In this document: positions 1-12,064 of the stretch, piece after piece
How the letters are laid out: every line of letters starts with the position of its first letter
Position numbering within the stretch: position 1 is the stretch's first letter
Assembly: GCA_022497155.1 (NCBI GenBank)
Contig: MU385715.1
Location: 868,001-932,000 of the forward strand
Reading direction: 5' to 3'
Origin: Whalleya microplaca
Taxonomy: Eukaryota; Ascomycota; Sordariomycetes; Xylariales; Xylariaceae
Length of the DNA stretch: 64,000 bases
The notes under the pieces: generated by a model
Database searches by the model: none
Seen by the model: only the letters and a program-made list of their open reading frames with translations
Told to the model about the DNA's origin: nothing
Program-made: the position numbers and the translations under genes

Positions 1-858
1 GGCCCAGTCTCTCCTTCATAGTTGGCAAGTGCAGGAAGGGAAGTTCCGGACCAAAGTGCAACTTGTAGAGATCAAGCACCTGCTCCCACAAGTCTTCCGT
101 TAAGAAAGGCGCAGAAAGCACCTCCTCGGCGTAAACAGTCGCTCTTTGGTTATCCACTTTCGAAATGTCGTCTATCTTCTTAAGCTTTTTCCTGTCTGAA
201 CCTCCATCTCGTTCTTGCTTTACACCCGAAGACGGTTCGGTCCTTTTTGGAGGCACGGGATCGGGCATTTTGAAAACACATTCCTTGCCCGTCTTGATGC
301 AGCTATCGCAAGGACTGGTACCGCCATTGTTTTCACCTACATCGCTAGCGTCAGTACCTACTTAGGAGAGAGGAGCGCGCCCCAGGATTACATCCAAGGA
401 CTGCACTACTTTAAGAGGCGACTAAGGAGACGTTTCCTTCTCCCGGGAGGGGAATGAAAACGAGAACAGAGCCAACCACGAGATGTGGACATACACTTGA
501 TTTTACTCTTTCGGCACCGCGTACAGGCGATACTCGACCGCATCGGGGGACGCATCTTGGGGGGTTTCTTGCCCTCGAGGTTACCCGCTATCATTGCCTT
601 GGCCTCATCATTCCCCAAACCCCTAGCGGCGACACCTACCACCCCCTCTATCCGCGACGAGTCCGTTTTCGACTGCAATCTGTCGACCGGCACAGGCGAA
701 GTTGAAGACGTCGTTAAGGCTTCATCGGCGGAGGAGAATGTGTCTGCAAACTTCCTCTTCGGCGTGACCTGGTAAGGTGGAATAGTCGAGTTTTCATCGG
801 CGTCTGACCGGTCAGGAGGGGAGAGGATCGACTGGATACGGATTGGATTAGAAATTAT
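1..858 (-). CDS. Zn2Cys6 fungal transcription factor, N-terminal part (runs off left edge)
   Basis: Probable DNA-binding regulator acting in the nucleus; target genes unknown. Two exons are visible on the minus strand. The upstream exon ends at 495 inside the third cysteine codon (donor GTATGT), and the next exon starts at 336 after a TACTGAC branch site and TAG acceptor. Splicing gives a perfect zinc cluster: C-TR-C-RKSKIK-C-8 residues-C-DS-C-IKTGKE-C. A lysine/arginine-rich linker follows, then the start of a regulatory region that stays open to base 1. The 5' limit is unresolved. The frame is open back to a TAG at 912-910 and reads like a regulator N-terminus (IRIQSILSPP), but it has no ATG before 594. 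At 858-856 an ATA sits in a good start context (GCCGCC before it). Either an upstream exon carries the ATG, or the start codon was lost. The family is certain; the subfamily was not recognised. Confidence 0.8.
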
Positions 859-912
859 GGCGGCTGGGTCTGGGACAGACCCGGAAGACTCGATGATGAT
901 ACAGGCGGCCTA

Positions 913-3900
913 GCTCGGCCCACTAAGACTCGTCGCGAGGCGAACGAGGCGACGCCGTCGAACCTCACGCTTAAGAGGAGGGATCAGGAAAAGCCGAGTA
1001 AAGATGTTTGCGTTCGTATAGTCAAGGAAACAAATGCTTGAGTAACGGTAAGCTTGTGCGATGTGTTACAGATCACTTCTGGATCGTCTTTCAATCGTGT
1101 TGACTGGGTATACGTGACTCCTGGCAATGTGCTACAACGTCGAAGGGCTGCAACTATCCGCAAATAACGCGAGTCGTGGATTAAAGGGTGGCTGGTGGTC
1201 ACGGTATAGCAGTCGAGTGGTTTTGAAATGGATAATGCGACGCTGAAACGTCCCACCGGCTTCGCGAGAGAAAGGGCAACGGAACAGCGGTAAGGCTACG
1301 GCTGGATGGCGTGGAGAGCAGACTGGCGATGGCACCGGTTAAGTGGTTTGGCAACGGGCGGGCTCGTTGCGGTCGTACAGAGGACTGAGAATGGGAAGAT
1401 GACGGATGGAATAGTGGAATCATAGGTAAGTAAGCCGTGACACGCAGCTTTTTCTAATCTGATATTGAGATGGATGGTGCAAACGGGGATTTTTGGCTAT
1501 CTACGGGGGAGGCATGGACGGCACGAGAGGATTGGACGCCAGAGAAGCTCTTTCGTTGGCAGAGACAAGGCCGCAAGCCCCAAAGGCAAGTCCAGTCTAG
1601 AAGGGCCACCCTGGAGGCCAGGGTCGAGTTCCCCGGACGCGGACGGGTCGGGTAGAGACCAATCTACCTAAACTAACAATGTTGGATGGTAGACCCTGCT
1701 TTCGCGAGGATCAACCTCCAAACCACAGCCAATGGCTGACCAAGTCGGGCTTGATCGAAAGCGCCCGTTCAAGCGCACGGGCCGCTATTATTGGTTCACT
1801 GCCCATCTGCAGGTCGCGGCGGGAGGGGTTCCCAAAAAAAGAGTGCAGGTTGATGATTGATCAGCTGTTGGCCGGAACTGGCTGCAGTCTGCAGACGCAA
1901 GCAACTGTATGGCTGATGTCCAGGTAGTTATGCCCGTCTTCTTTTATAGCATGCGATGCCTATATGTTAATAACCACTGCAGATAACTAAGTTAAGAGCA
2001 TCGATGGATACTAGGTACTATATCGAGGTTCGTCTAGGCACGCACTGCTAGGCTGCTAGGTAGCGTATGTGGATAATAACTTGGTATGTAGCCGTGGAAA
2101 GCCGCTAGACACGAACGGTCGAACTCAACCAACCTTGGATGTGGATAGTTATGCACATACCTTGCTTCTTCCAAGCGGCCGCTTCCACGGGGATTACAAG
2201 TTACAGCACTACTTTGTACTCGCAGTATAGTAGAGGGCCATAGTGCTTGAGAGGGTACATAGCCGAGTTGGTAGCGGCCCTACTACGTTGTAGTTGCAAC
2301 GGACATCAGGAACAGTCATCGGCAAACCGGTGTGTGATGCCGGGCTGATCATCGGGCCAGTTGGAAGATCATTCCATCTATGCGACCCGCAGAACCGTTT
2401 GCCTATGCATCCCGGCCAATTCAAGGTTGACTAACCTTGTGTTACATACACTTGCATGTCTAGGTAGTATGAGCGTGGGGGTTCTTCAGCAATGTTCCGT
2501 AGTCAAGAGAGTACCTACCAACCCGAGCAGATGGATCCCGAAACGGTGTATTATAACACGATGTTGGCGTGAAGAGCCGTCGACCGGTTCTATTTGCAGC
2601 TCACCAGACCGCGTCGATCAGTCAGTTCTCAGCTTCCACAAAGTTCTTACGCGCTTTTCATACTTTATGTTGCATGGCTTTGACAGCATCTGCAACTCGG
2701 CAGCGTAACTGATTCCTGAGCTTGTGCTCGGACAGCCACGGATCGTATATTGGGCTTGACCGAGAAGAGATATTACCTATAACATGACGGATTCCAGTCG
2801 TGATTCTGAGAGCTTGAACTCGATTCAATGAAGCCATCGTGTGAGACGGCGAGTTTGACTACGGAATCTTTAAACCTTATTAACTATTACCACTTTCAGT
2901 AATGTATGCTAACAAGTATGCATAAGAGGGCTTGATGTGGCTGATTATATTTTTCGCCGGTTGAATGTGTTCGCCATTCAGCGTACGCACTGGACGGTTG
3001 AGGCAAGAATCCGTTGATTTTGTCTTAAATCATATGCACCGGTCGAACGGTTAGTTGAAGAAGTGAGTTCCTTGAATTATCACCAACAATTGCACTTTGT
3101 CATGTAGGACTCTACCAAAGTAATGGTGTATGTTGTTGGGTAGAGAATACGACATACATGTAGTATATGTAAGGTTAGGTAGGTATGTAACAACGAGGAA
3201 GTTTAAACGGTTAGTCAGTCAGATTGGGACAGTGATCGAACCCTTTTTAGTCGACTGCCCACCTGCGCATAGCCCCTCCATCTTGCCCCTCATTTCGTGC
3301 GTCGTACCTACCTGCCTAGCAGGTAGAGATCTTGCAGCTCCGATGTCTATGTAGGTATACACGCCACCGAAGGGAGTTAGTCGTTACACTAACTTATTTA
3401 TTACACTACATACCAGACCACCTACATAATGTACAGAATTTAATGCCCCTAAAAGTGTTAGATCCCGTACCTAGAGGGAGGCCTGGGCCTACATAATTAC
3501 CGTGGTAGCATATTCTTTGGTATCTATATTCCTAACCTTAACGGTTTAGAGACTATAAAGCAAACGGAATAACCCTCAGTTTAGTATGTATATGACAAAT
3601 TCGTATGATTTATGCTTTTGGTGGACCACGAAACAACCTAGATTCATTATTTCAGGGGGTGTATTCATGTACATACCTAGGTACCTATGTAACCTAAGTA
3701 TGTTCCCATGTACTTCTCTATACGATCTGGCCTATACAGGTACATTCATCTCTCACCAGCACGCGCACCAACTACCCGCGTACACATGTACCTACTAGTT
3801 CGTTAGGTAATAATAATAGCAGCCCTGAAAACCGCAGAGAGCCGCCACCCAGCTGACCATTCAGCCATTCTTGTCAGGTAGTGATTGAGTGACGGGACCT

Positions 3901-4301
3901 GGGGTGTGGCGGCGATCCGTCTAAAACACCCAATGACGTCGCTGTGAGGCCTCTTGCAAGTTCCAGCCTTGTAACCATACCATACAGCGCTTGTCTTTAA
4001 GCGCTTAAAGCTCTCTAGTCAACACATTCCTGATCCATCATATTTCCCCGTTACATCGAAGAGAACCAACAACATCTTTAGTTCAATCCCTTTCGTCCTC
4101 TCGTCCCTGGATAGATCCGAGGATTTCCGTGCACAGGCTGTTGGCACCTAATATCGTCTTCCCTAATTGACCGGCAGAAGAACTGTTGCATCGTGTTAGG
4201 AGATTGAACACACGACACAGCAACCCAGATCAGATAGAGTCATTCGCCAAGACAAGTCGCACACCTCAGCAGGGACATTTTGCCGTTTGCTGCAATCAAA
4301 G
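913..4301. other. Intergenic, about 3.4 kb, no gene supported
   Basis: Several short open frames occur, but none shows a domain, a convincing intron set or coding-like composition. The stretch from about 1,950 to 3,800 is relatively AT-rich and carries many copies of short motifs such as TAGGTAGG, ACCTAGGT and GTACCTA, typical of spacer DNA in this window. The last 250 bases before 4302 probably form the promoter and leader of the next plus-strand gene. Confidence 0.6.
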
Positions 4302-5985
4302 ATGGCATCAGGACATAATGTGAGTTGGAGCGCATTTGCAGTGTAATGCGACACTCATTATCGTTCGCAATACTAATGCGCGCCTTCAACAGGACCCCAA
4401 ACTACTATATGCCGTCCAAGGCGTATCAGCTTATCATCTCGCCAATGGCAAGGAAGAATCACTCACGCCGGCTGGACCGCAGACACTGTCGTTGCTAATG
4501 GTTCCGACATCTTCGTCCTTCGCCGATCCGTCTTCCTTCGATACTCAGGACGGCGCACCCGCTGAAGATTTCTACCTCCACCTCCACTTACCACCCGAGC
4601 TAGATATCCCCTTGCCGGCGACTACCCAGATTTACCATCAGCCGCCTACAAGCTATCTCATTCCCCGATGGGATCTTGGGCCTGATAGCGGTGCCTTCAC
4701 GCGACTTGAATTCCCCGCCGTCGGTAGTCGCAAAGGTCTCCAAGAGGATGTGGATACCTTTGAAACCATCCTGGCACAATGCACAGCCTTCCTTGAAAGA
4801 GCGCCTCCGCCAAGGTCTGCGAGAAAGGAGAAAGAGAAATCGAAATCGTCGTCAACATCATCGCCTACCTCGACAAGATCATCGCCGACCATGTCCAAAT
4901 CTAAGCTTGCAGCTGCAGAGCAGCTTCCTGCATACAACCCGGCTTCTTACAAACCCGGCGAGGCTTATGCAAAGGGTAGCCATAGCTCCTCTCAAGGAGG
5001 CCAAATTGTATTAGTAGACGAGGAAGATGGCAGCGTCATTGGAGAATTATCGGAGGGGTATCAGGTGGTCGCGTCTGGCGTGAAGCCTGGTTCTAAGGGT
5101 ATGCATGAAATCCCTTCTAGCGTTTGGTCAGCAGTATCTAACCTAAAGACAGACCCTGTCGAGATTACTCTCCCCGAGGGTGGAACAAATCAACTAGCAG
5201 TTGTTCCTGCATCTCAAGAGACCATAGAGATGGAGCTGCACCCTGCTTACAAGAAGTCGACGCTGGTATCGAACGCCTTGTATGCGTCTAGGCTGATCAT
5301 AACAACATCGAACTTAGTATCCAACGCCATGCAGAGTGGGTCAGATACTTTCATTAAGAAAACGAAGTCTGTAGAGAAGCCTATGACCTTCACACCGGCA
5401 ACACATGATAATGCCCGACGTATCGGGAAGTTCTCCGGTGGCGTAGCTGACCTATCGTCCAAGACCGTCGGGCAGGTCACCAAGCTGGCCCAGAACGTCG
5501 GCGCTAGTATTGCAGGACGTGGTACCAAGGACGGCAAAAGGGGCTACGGACCTGACGGGCAACCGTTGGAATCGTTTAAACCTGGGCTCCTGAACAAGAG
5601 CATGATGGCTTTCACCACCGTGGCCGATGGCATTGACCAGGCAACACGCAGTCTCCTGACTTCGGCATCATCGTCGACCACCAGCATGGTCACGCACAGA
5701 TGGGGCCCAGAAGCGGGAGAGCTATCCGAGCATCTCGGTGGAAGCGTAAAGAACGTTGGCCTTGTTTATATCGACGTTACCGGCGTCTCTCGGAGGGCCA
5801 TTGTTAAGGCCGTCGGGAAGGGGATGGTGGTTGGAAAAGTCAAAGGGGGCGGCGAAATTGTAGTTGGAGATGACACCGGTGGTGCCGTCACGCCAACGAG
5901 CCGCAATAACTCGAAGGCCAATCTGACCTCAGAGTCCAGCACCAGCATTAGCGGCGCGTCAGGCAGTAAGACGCGTAAGCGTTAG
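4302..5985 (+). CDS. Senescence/spartin (ERD7-like) domain protein
   Basis: A homologue of the spartin / plant ERD7 senescence-domain family, which in animals and plants binds lipid droplets and membranes; its fungal role is less well defined. Exon 1 is only six codons (4302-4319, MASGHN), followed by a 73-base intron (GTGAGT donor, CAACAG acceptor) and exon 2 at 4393-5985, giving 536 residues. The open frame alone would begin inside the intron at 4336, so the spliced start is preferred. The N-terminal 130 residues resemble the family's ligand region. Residues about 155-200 are low-complexity (Lys/Ser/Thr). The C-terminal half holds the senescence domain, with alternating small residues and glycine and with the segments SNALYASRLI and RRIGKFSGGVADLSSK. 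The tail is Ser/Thr-rich and basic. Family assignment is fairly firm. Confidence 0.85.
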
Positions 5986-6871
5986 CCGCTTGTAGTCCAA
6001 CGGAATGAACGGCATGACGGGATGATATGATGAAAAATTAACGATTGAGAAGGCAGACTGGAATGTATTATTATTCATAGACTCTCTTGGTTACCTAATT
6101 TCAACGTCATGCGACTAGAGATAGTCGCAAGAAGACTCTACCGTTAAAATTACCTAAGTAAATCGATATTTGGTGATTTTTAGCCTCCTTTCAGTGCCGC
6201 AGTGCCGGCGGCACAGCAATCTGCAAATGAGGTAAGTAGGTACGGATGTACTTAAACTTGTACTCATCTCCCTGTCAACACAGGAACCTTGCATCACGTG
6301 ACTATTCTTTAACGCCTGACGCGCTTGAAAAGAAAGGCGCGACGAATAGGTATTGTGAATTATCGAAGGCCAGGTTCGACTATGTTTCGAGGTATATGCC
6401 AGAGTCAAAAACAACACGGTGGCAGCTCTCACCAATGATACCTTTGCAATAATTCAGCGTATGGGATGCATGATGGTCCAAAGCTAGTTTTCTAAGTTTC
6501 TTCTTCCCTGTCTGGTACCCGTCTCCCTGTCTCCCCAGCATCCAGCGGCACGGTACCGAGTCACGAATCAGTGTAATACCCATCCTTTAAACAGGGTTCG
6601 CAGAAGCTAGAAGGGGCAGGGCATTGCGACTCGGCCATTGCTCTTCGTTCAATGTGTCGTTACGAATGTCTTGGCTCCATCATTCTCTTGATCCAAGACA
6701 TCGGCGATAAGATCCGGTCTAAGAAGCCTCCACATGTCTTACAAGGGTACAAGCTTCCCAAGCTTCCCAAGCTTTCATCGACGAGTCTTTGAGTCAAAGA
6801 CTTTGACTTCCAACATAAGATCCGGCAGGACTCGGTATCTGACAGCATAACTGCAGACCAACATCTTCACA
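5986..6871. other. Intergenic between two tandem plus-strand genes
   Basis: Contains the terminator region of the senescence-domain gene and the promoter of the GCP4 gene. A small direct repeat (AAGCTTCCC twice) lies near 6750-6770. No coding feature was recognised. Confidence 0.5.
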
Positions 6872-9250
6872 ATGCTCCACGAGATCTTACTCTCCCTTTC
6901 GGGGCATCCGTCGCCTCTTCTCCGGAATGACCATACCGGTCCCAAGGCACAGTCCATTATATCGCCGCCAGAAAGGGAGCTCTTAAAGACGGCGGGACAT
7001 TTAAGTGATCTCCATTGCAAGCTCATAAGCTACACTGCACACGTCAGTGCAAATCATCCGTCCGTCATTTGTAGGGCCGTTTCGACGGCCATCAACTCGA
7101 TCCACCTCGCCGCTTTTCAGCGGAAGGTCTTGGACGTCGAGGACAGCATCCTCCGAAAGAATGCCTCGCTCGTAGGCGCCTATAATATTGTGCCCCTTAC
7201 CGCAGTCATTGGCGAGTTTTCACCCTGGACTCGCCGCATAGAGTGGTTATGGGAGTTGGTGCAGTTCATGAATAAAGAGACCGAAGGTTCATCGTGCCAC
7301 GCAGCACAATTGATCAACAAACTCCGCAATGAGCTCCAGACTGGTTATGCCGACATCGCGGAAACGGCGCTGAGTCTCGTCAAAGTTGCCGAGACAGCGT
7401 GGTTGAAGCAGGTCTCAGCTTGGGTCTTATACGGGCAGATACCTACGCTAGGGGATAAGGACTTCTTTGTTCAGAGAAACGAAGAGGATGAACAGGTGAG
7501 ACCTTGAAATAGAGACCCCAAGCCTTCATACTGATTAATCAAGGGCTATTCCGTGGAAAATAATTTGTTACCGTCGTTTGTGACGTCGTCGACGGCGACT
7601 TCGATATTATTCATCGGAACGTCGCTGCATCGGCTAAGAACTAAGAGCAGTATTGGACCAAACAACGGTCGTTTAGGTCATCTCTCGTCTCAGCTGCAGG
7701 CGCTTGCAGAATTGACGTTCCCGCTCAACAGCGTGACGTTCTCGAGAGCAATCACAACAATCCGGCTTATCTTGTCTAGGACAACTCTACAAAAACTACT
7801 TCCGTTAGCTAAAGTGCTTGAGATGTTGAAGATTCTTCGAGATTTCTTTCTGCTTGGCCGTGGCGAATTTGCTATGGCTCTTACCCAGCAAGCCGATGAG
7901 AAAATTCGCAGTCGTTGGCGCCGCCATGATAACCTTGCATATGAGAAGCGAGACGGCCTTAGTACAGTAGTGGTCAAAGAAGGCGAAGTTACCGCGGTCC
8001 TTGCTAAAACCTGGGCTACTTTGAGCTCGATGCAGGGTCAACATGCTGATGAAGACGAAGAACTCGAATTAGCAAGAGATCTCTTACAACTGAGCCTGTC
8101 CAAGAGTAAAGCGGCGACGCCGGTCAAGACTAGAGTTGATGCTGGCCATCAAGTCTCGAGCAGCATAGTAACCACGCCGTTCAAGAACCTTCTATTCTCC
8201 GTCCCTGTTGTCCTCACATCACAAATCCCATCACCACTAGACCTCTTCCTAAGTATATCTGACGTACAAACTTATACCTCGATCAACTCTTATCTCCTCT
8301 CCATCCGCCGCTCCCATCTCCGTCTTACAGATTTATGGAAGATCACATCTCTGCGGCGTCACCACCCAGCGCCCCCCAGGCCTCCCTATAGCGTCACAAG
8401 GGGAGGAATCGAAAGGATACGCCTCCTTCGCGAGCGCTGGTCGGCTCGATCCTCCACGATGCGAAGTGCCTGGAGCACAAGTAGCGCCGCGATCTTCTTC
8501 CTAGCCGAGACCGAAGCTTACCTCCAAGTAGAAGTCGTAGAAGGTCTGTGGGATGATTTCCACAACTGGCTTACCGGTAGAGAGGGGCCTGCTACGAGGC
8601 AACAAAGTAGACCATCCACCTCGCATCGCAATCTTGACAGCAACGAGGACGGCGCCCCTAATGACGGAGTTCCGGGGCAGGTCCCCCAGGCCCCGCACCA
8701 CGACCCGCAGACCCTCGCGACGGCGCACCGGCTCTATCTACGCACGCTCGTCCGGCGGCTCCTCCTGACGCAGTCCTCGTTTACAGACCCGCTGTACGAC
8801 CTCCTGATCCACATCGACCACCTGATCGCGCTGATCCACCGCCTGCACGGGATCTGGACGTCGGTGGACCTGGAGGCGGACGAGGGCGTGGTGGACGCGT
8901 TCAGCAACCTCGAGGCCGAGGAGGCGGACGTGCGCGCCGGCATCCGCGACGTCGAGGCCCGGGTCAAGAAGGGCGTCGAGGGCGTCGTCGGCATGCTGCG
9001 CGCCCTAAGCATGGACTCGGCCTTCATGGCCGAGCTCGAGGACGGCGTGGCCGTCGCCGCGGACGCCGACGACCCCGATGGCGGCGGCGATAGTCTGGGC
9101 ATGGGACTCGGCGAGGATGACGAGGAGGGCAGGTATGTGCCGCGACGCGTCGGCGGTATCGATCGGCTGCTTATGAAGCTCGATTTCGGGGGCTGGTTTG
9201 ATAGTGGGAGGACGGCCTCGAGAGACGAGTTCAGCGATGATGGGTTTTAG
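6872..9250 (+). CDS. Gamma-tubulin complex component 4 (GCP4, Spc97/Spc98 family)
   Basis: A structural subunit of the gamma-tubulin ring complex that nucleates microtubules at spindle pole bodies and other organising centres. Exon 1 is 6872-7495 and exon 2 is 7544-9250, separated by a 48-base phase-0 intron (GTGAGA donor, CTGAT branch site, AAG acceptor). The product is 776 residues. The N-terminus (MLHEILLSLSGHPSPLL) and the segment around WVLYGQIPTLGDKDFFVQ match the GCP4 N-terminal gamma-TuRC domain. The middle (about residues 210-420) carries the helical repeats shared by GCP proteins. The C-terminal third, the gamma-tubulin-binding domain, is interrupted by a polar insert at about residues 555-595. 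The last 500 bases are markedly GC-richer than the rest. Length suits a filamentous-fungal GCP4. Confidence 0.88.
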
Positions 9251-10293
9251 TATAGCTCTGTATACGCTGAACTGTAAAGTATAGGGATGATGATGATGAT
9301 GATATATTGACCCTTGGGCTGTACGTAGTGATGGAAGCAATAGTATGTAATTGAAAATTCCTGTTCGATGCCTATTCTACCTGGGGGTAGAGCTATGGGC
9401 GACTGTCAACGAGTAATTGTTTAGTCATATTCTATGAATCTATAGGGAGCCCTTATCTAAATATCTACTTAAGATCTTTATGTTCCTGGTTGTAGATACG
9501 CCTCCTTTTGGAAAGCTTCTACTCTTGTCACAGCCTCTTTATTCTTTTCTCCTTGTCAACATGGTGCCAAATGCGCAATGCGTCAAGGGCCCATCATTTC
9601 TACGAGCGACCCCTATTCTAATTTGCCCTCGAATATCAGCTTCCGACTATATCCTACCGAGCCGTGATTTTCACAATTGATCACATGAATATCACACCAC
9701 ACGTGTTATTCAGGGAATGTCACATCTTAATTCCACGTTCTGCCAGAAGATTTCAACATGACGCACCTAAGTACTGTAAATTCAGCACAAATTATCTAAG
9801 CTCTGTGGACATCCCAAACACAATTAGGTTATCGCAATATTTGTTTGGTCTAGCTTGATTGGGGAGAGGTATATCGTATTCACTCCAGGCACGAGATGTA
9901 GAGCTTTATGGTGCAGTATGATGAGGTTTGTCCCTTTGAAGTGTCCAGAATGGGTTTGCCCCTACTGTTAATTATATCAATGGCCTGAGTTTGCCTGACA
10001 TTGAATGTAAGTTCTAAACGAGTGGCTCGTTGGATGCCATGTTTCCATTAATATCGTTCTGTGTTTGGTGGATGGGATATCTTCTGGTTTGCACTACAGC
10101 AGGTGTGCAGATAGCATTCACTGTCTAGGTATTAGTTGGTCCATAGGAGGGACCTTAGAAGCACAACCCCTTGATATTTGTGGTGTTCTGGCTCCAAATG
10201 TTTGTTCTTTCAACGACCCATAGCTAAACCATACCCACAGTGTTTCCCCTGACTCTACTGTTATCTAGCATTCACCACAAGCTGCCACTTACG
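9251..10293. other. Intergenic, AT-rich, with a short GAT repeat
   Basis: Begins with the 3' region of GCP4, including a (GAT)6-like microsatellite at about 9286-9304. The rest is AT-rich and shows no coding signature. Confidence 0.5.
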
Positions 10294-10539
10294 TATATAA
10301 ACCGCCCCTGGTCCCCAACTAAAACAGCTCTCAGGACACAAGCCTCAGGCTTCTCCATCATCTCTAAGAAGTTTCGCCTCTAAGACACAAGCTTATATTC
10401 TACTTCAGCATTCAGAATATAAACTTCCTTCTTCTTCGTCGCGTCTAGCATATAAAGATTCTTCTATTCCATCACCGAAGGAGCAACTCTCCCATCTATT
10501 TCTATATTTCTAGTACCATAGATTTTCCCTGCCGTCACC
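10294..10539 (+). promoter_or_regulatory. Core promoter with TATA box and pyrimidine-rich leader
   Basis: A clear TATATAA stands at 10294-10300, about 245 bases before the ATG at 10540. It is followed by a pyrimidine-rich leader with repeated short words (ACACAAGC twice, TTCTTC, ATATAAA near 10420 and 10452). Most genes in this window lack such an obvious TATA box, so this gene may be strongly or inducibly expressed; that last point is inference. Confidence 0.5.
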
Positions 10540-11472
10540 ATGAATCAAAATGACCTTGACGAGCAACAACAGGAGCTATTCTGGGCGATCCGCAATTACA
10601 TCACCCAGTCTCCTGTACCAGAGGCTTTTTCGACCTCTCCGGATGGTCATCCAGGTATGCCTAGTCAAGTCCTAGGTAACTATATATCAAAACTCACTTC
10701 TAACTCAGATTCAGTCCACCAGTCACCCGTTTCCCCCACCGGTGCGATGAATTCAGCACCGAACCCACAACCAGGCTTCACCCCGAACACTCAGGCCGCC
10801 TTAAATCACACTCCGCAATCGCACCAACGGAATCAGCGGACTGATAATTATCGCGGGAACCCATGCGGGGAAAACCTTTCGGCGGATATCCCAGACTGGG
10901 AGAATTGCCGCCTGTGGATCACCAAATTGCCTGCCGACTGTACGCACGCCATGCTGCTTAATAGCATCCGTGACGTCGGACGCGTTTGGGAGTGCGTCAT
11001 CAACCCTCCAAGGGGAAATCACACGTGGTCCGCGTCGAAGCTATCCTTCTTCGATCGCGAAGCGGTGGACCGACTACGCCGACAAGTCCAGATGGGACAG
11101 TTCCTGGTCAACGGAGTCCGGCCGAAAGTCGAGCTTAACAGAATCAAGCTCGCGGCAAACACCCACATCAACGGAACGAGAGTCCTCATCATCGCCGGAC
11201 CCAGCGCGCTGGTCAACGTGCCTGTCTTGACGGAGTTCTTCGAAGCTCGATTTCAATACGAGCTGGAGAAGGTCGTCACCATCTCCGAGCGTCCCAACTG
11301 GAGACGTCAGGCCTGGCTCTTCGCGAGCTTCCGTGCCCAAGCGGAGACGGCGGCACAGTCTATCTTTAACAGACAGACACTCAGTGGGATTCCGGAGGAC
11401 GTACAGGCACTCTGGCGCCATGTGACGCTAGCTTGGGGACCGGATCCGTGCGATCGGGGTTTGTGGGAATAA
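10540..11472 (+). CDS. RRM-like RNA-binding protein of unknown role
   Basis: A 310-residue protein with an unstructured Pro/Ser/Asn/Gln-rich N-terminus (about residues 30-120), then an RRM-like fold beginning at CRLWITKLPADC. This carries the RNP2-like LWITKLP strand and an RNP1-like stretch (SASKLSFFD). A second, weaker RRM-like unit follows (TRVLIIAGPS ... WLFASFRAQAETA). Single-exon translation is open throughout. However, 10655-10708 looks like an optional 54-base intron (GTATGC donor, CTAACTCAG end) whose length is a multiple of three and which has no in-frame stop, so both forms would keep the frame. Its branch site is unusually close to the acceptor. Target RNA and pathway are unknown. 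Fungal hypothetical proteins of this type are common. Confidence 0.75.
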   Translation: MNQNDLDEQQQELFWAIRNYITQSPVPEAFSTSPDGHPGMPSQVLGNYISKLTSNSDSVHQSPVSPTGAMNSAPNPQPGFTPNTQAALNHTPQSHQRNQRTDNYRGNPCGENLSADIPDWENCRLWITKLPADCTHAMLLNSIRDVGRVWECVINPPRGNHTWSASKLSFFDREAVDRLRRQVQMGQFLVNGVRPKVELNRIKLAANTHINGTRVLIIAGPSALVNVPVLTEFFEARFQYELEKVVTISERPNWRRQAWLFASFRAQAETAAQSIFNRQTLSGIPEDVQALWRHVTLAWGPDPCDRGLWE

Positions 11473-12064
11473 CTGGCTGTCGACCAAGGCGATGTTCAAG
11501 CCGGTCCATGGGACAAGGAATGAGGTGCATCACAGCTTTACAGGGAAGGCGGAATGAAGAGCTGGAACAAGCTGTAGCGCTTGTTCCCTCAATACGGCGA
11601 TCCTAATCATGCTGGTGCTGCATCTCCCTAATTCCGATGAGGTTTCAAGTCAGTTGGACGCGAGGAATTGGCCAACTGATTTGCGAGTTCTCGCTCGGTT
11701 GGGATGAGTGGAAGGAGGTGTGGTGGAAAGAATAGTTGGAAACACCTTATCAAATACAAGCATTGCGGTATTTTGGAATGTCAACTTAAATACCGACTAC
11801 GTACCAGTACACTATAATCGCTAGAGTTCCTCAGATATCTCTTCCGGAGAAGTTTGTCGGTATCTGTGGAAAGATGCAACTCGAGATCTCAGATCATAAT
11901 GAAGTAGACAAGTTGAAGATATATTCACTACAGTCTTGGATAGATCTCGAACATGAAACCCTCTTAAGTCTCAACTGATAACTCTAGACTGGGCATAACA
12001 TAGTTCTAGTTGGTTTACTTCAAGCCGACATACTTGTTCAGCCTCCTCTATCAACTAAAAAGTT
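11473..12064. other. Intergenic, AT-rich
   Basis: The 3' region of the RRM-like gene, passing into AT-rich DNA dense in stop codons on both strands. No gene was recognised. Confidence 0.5.
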
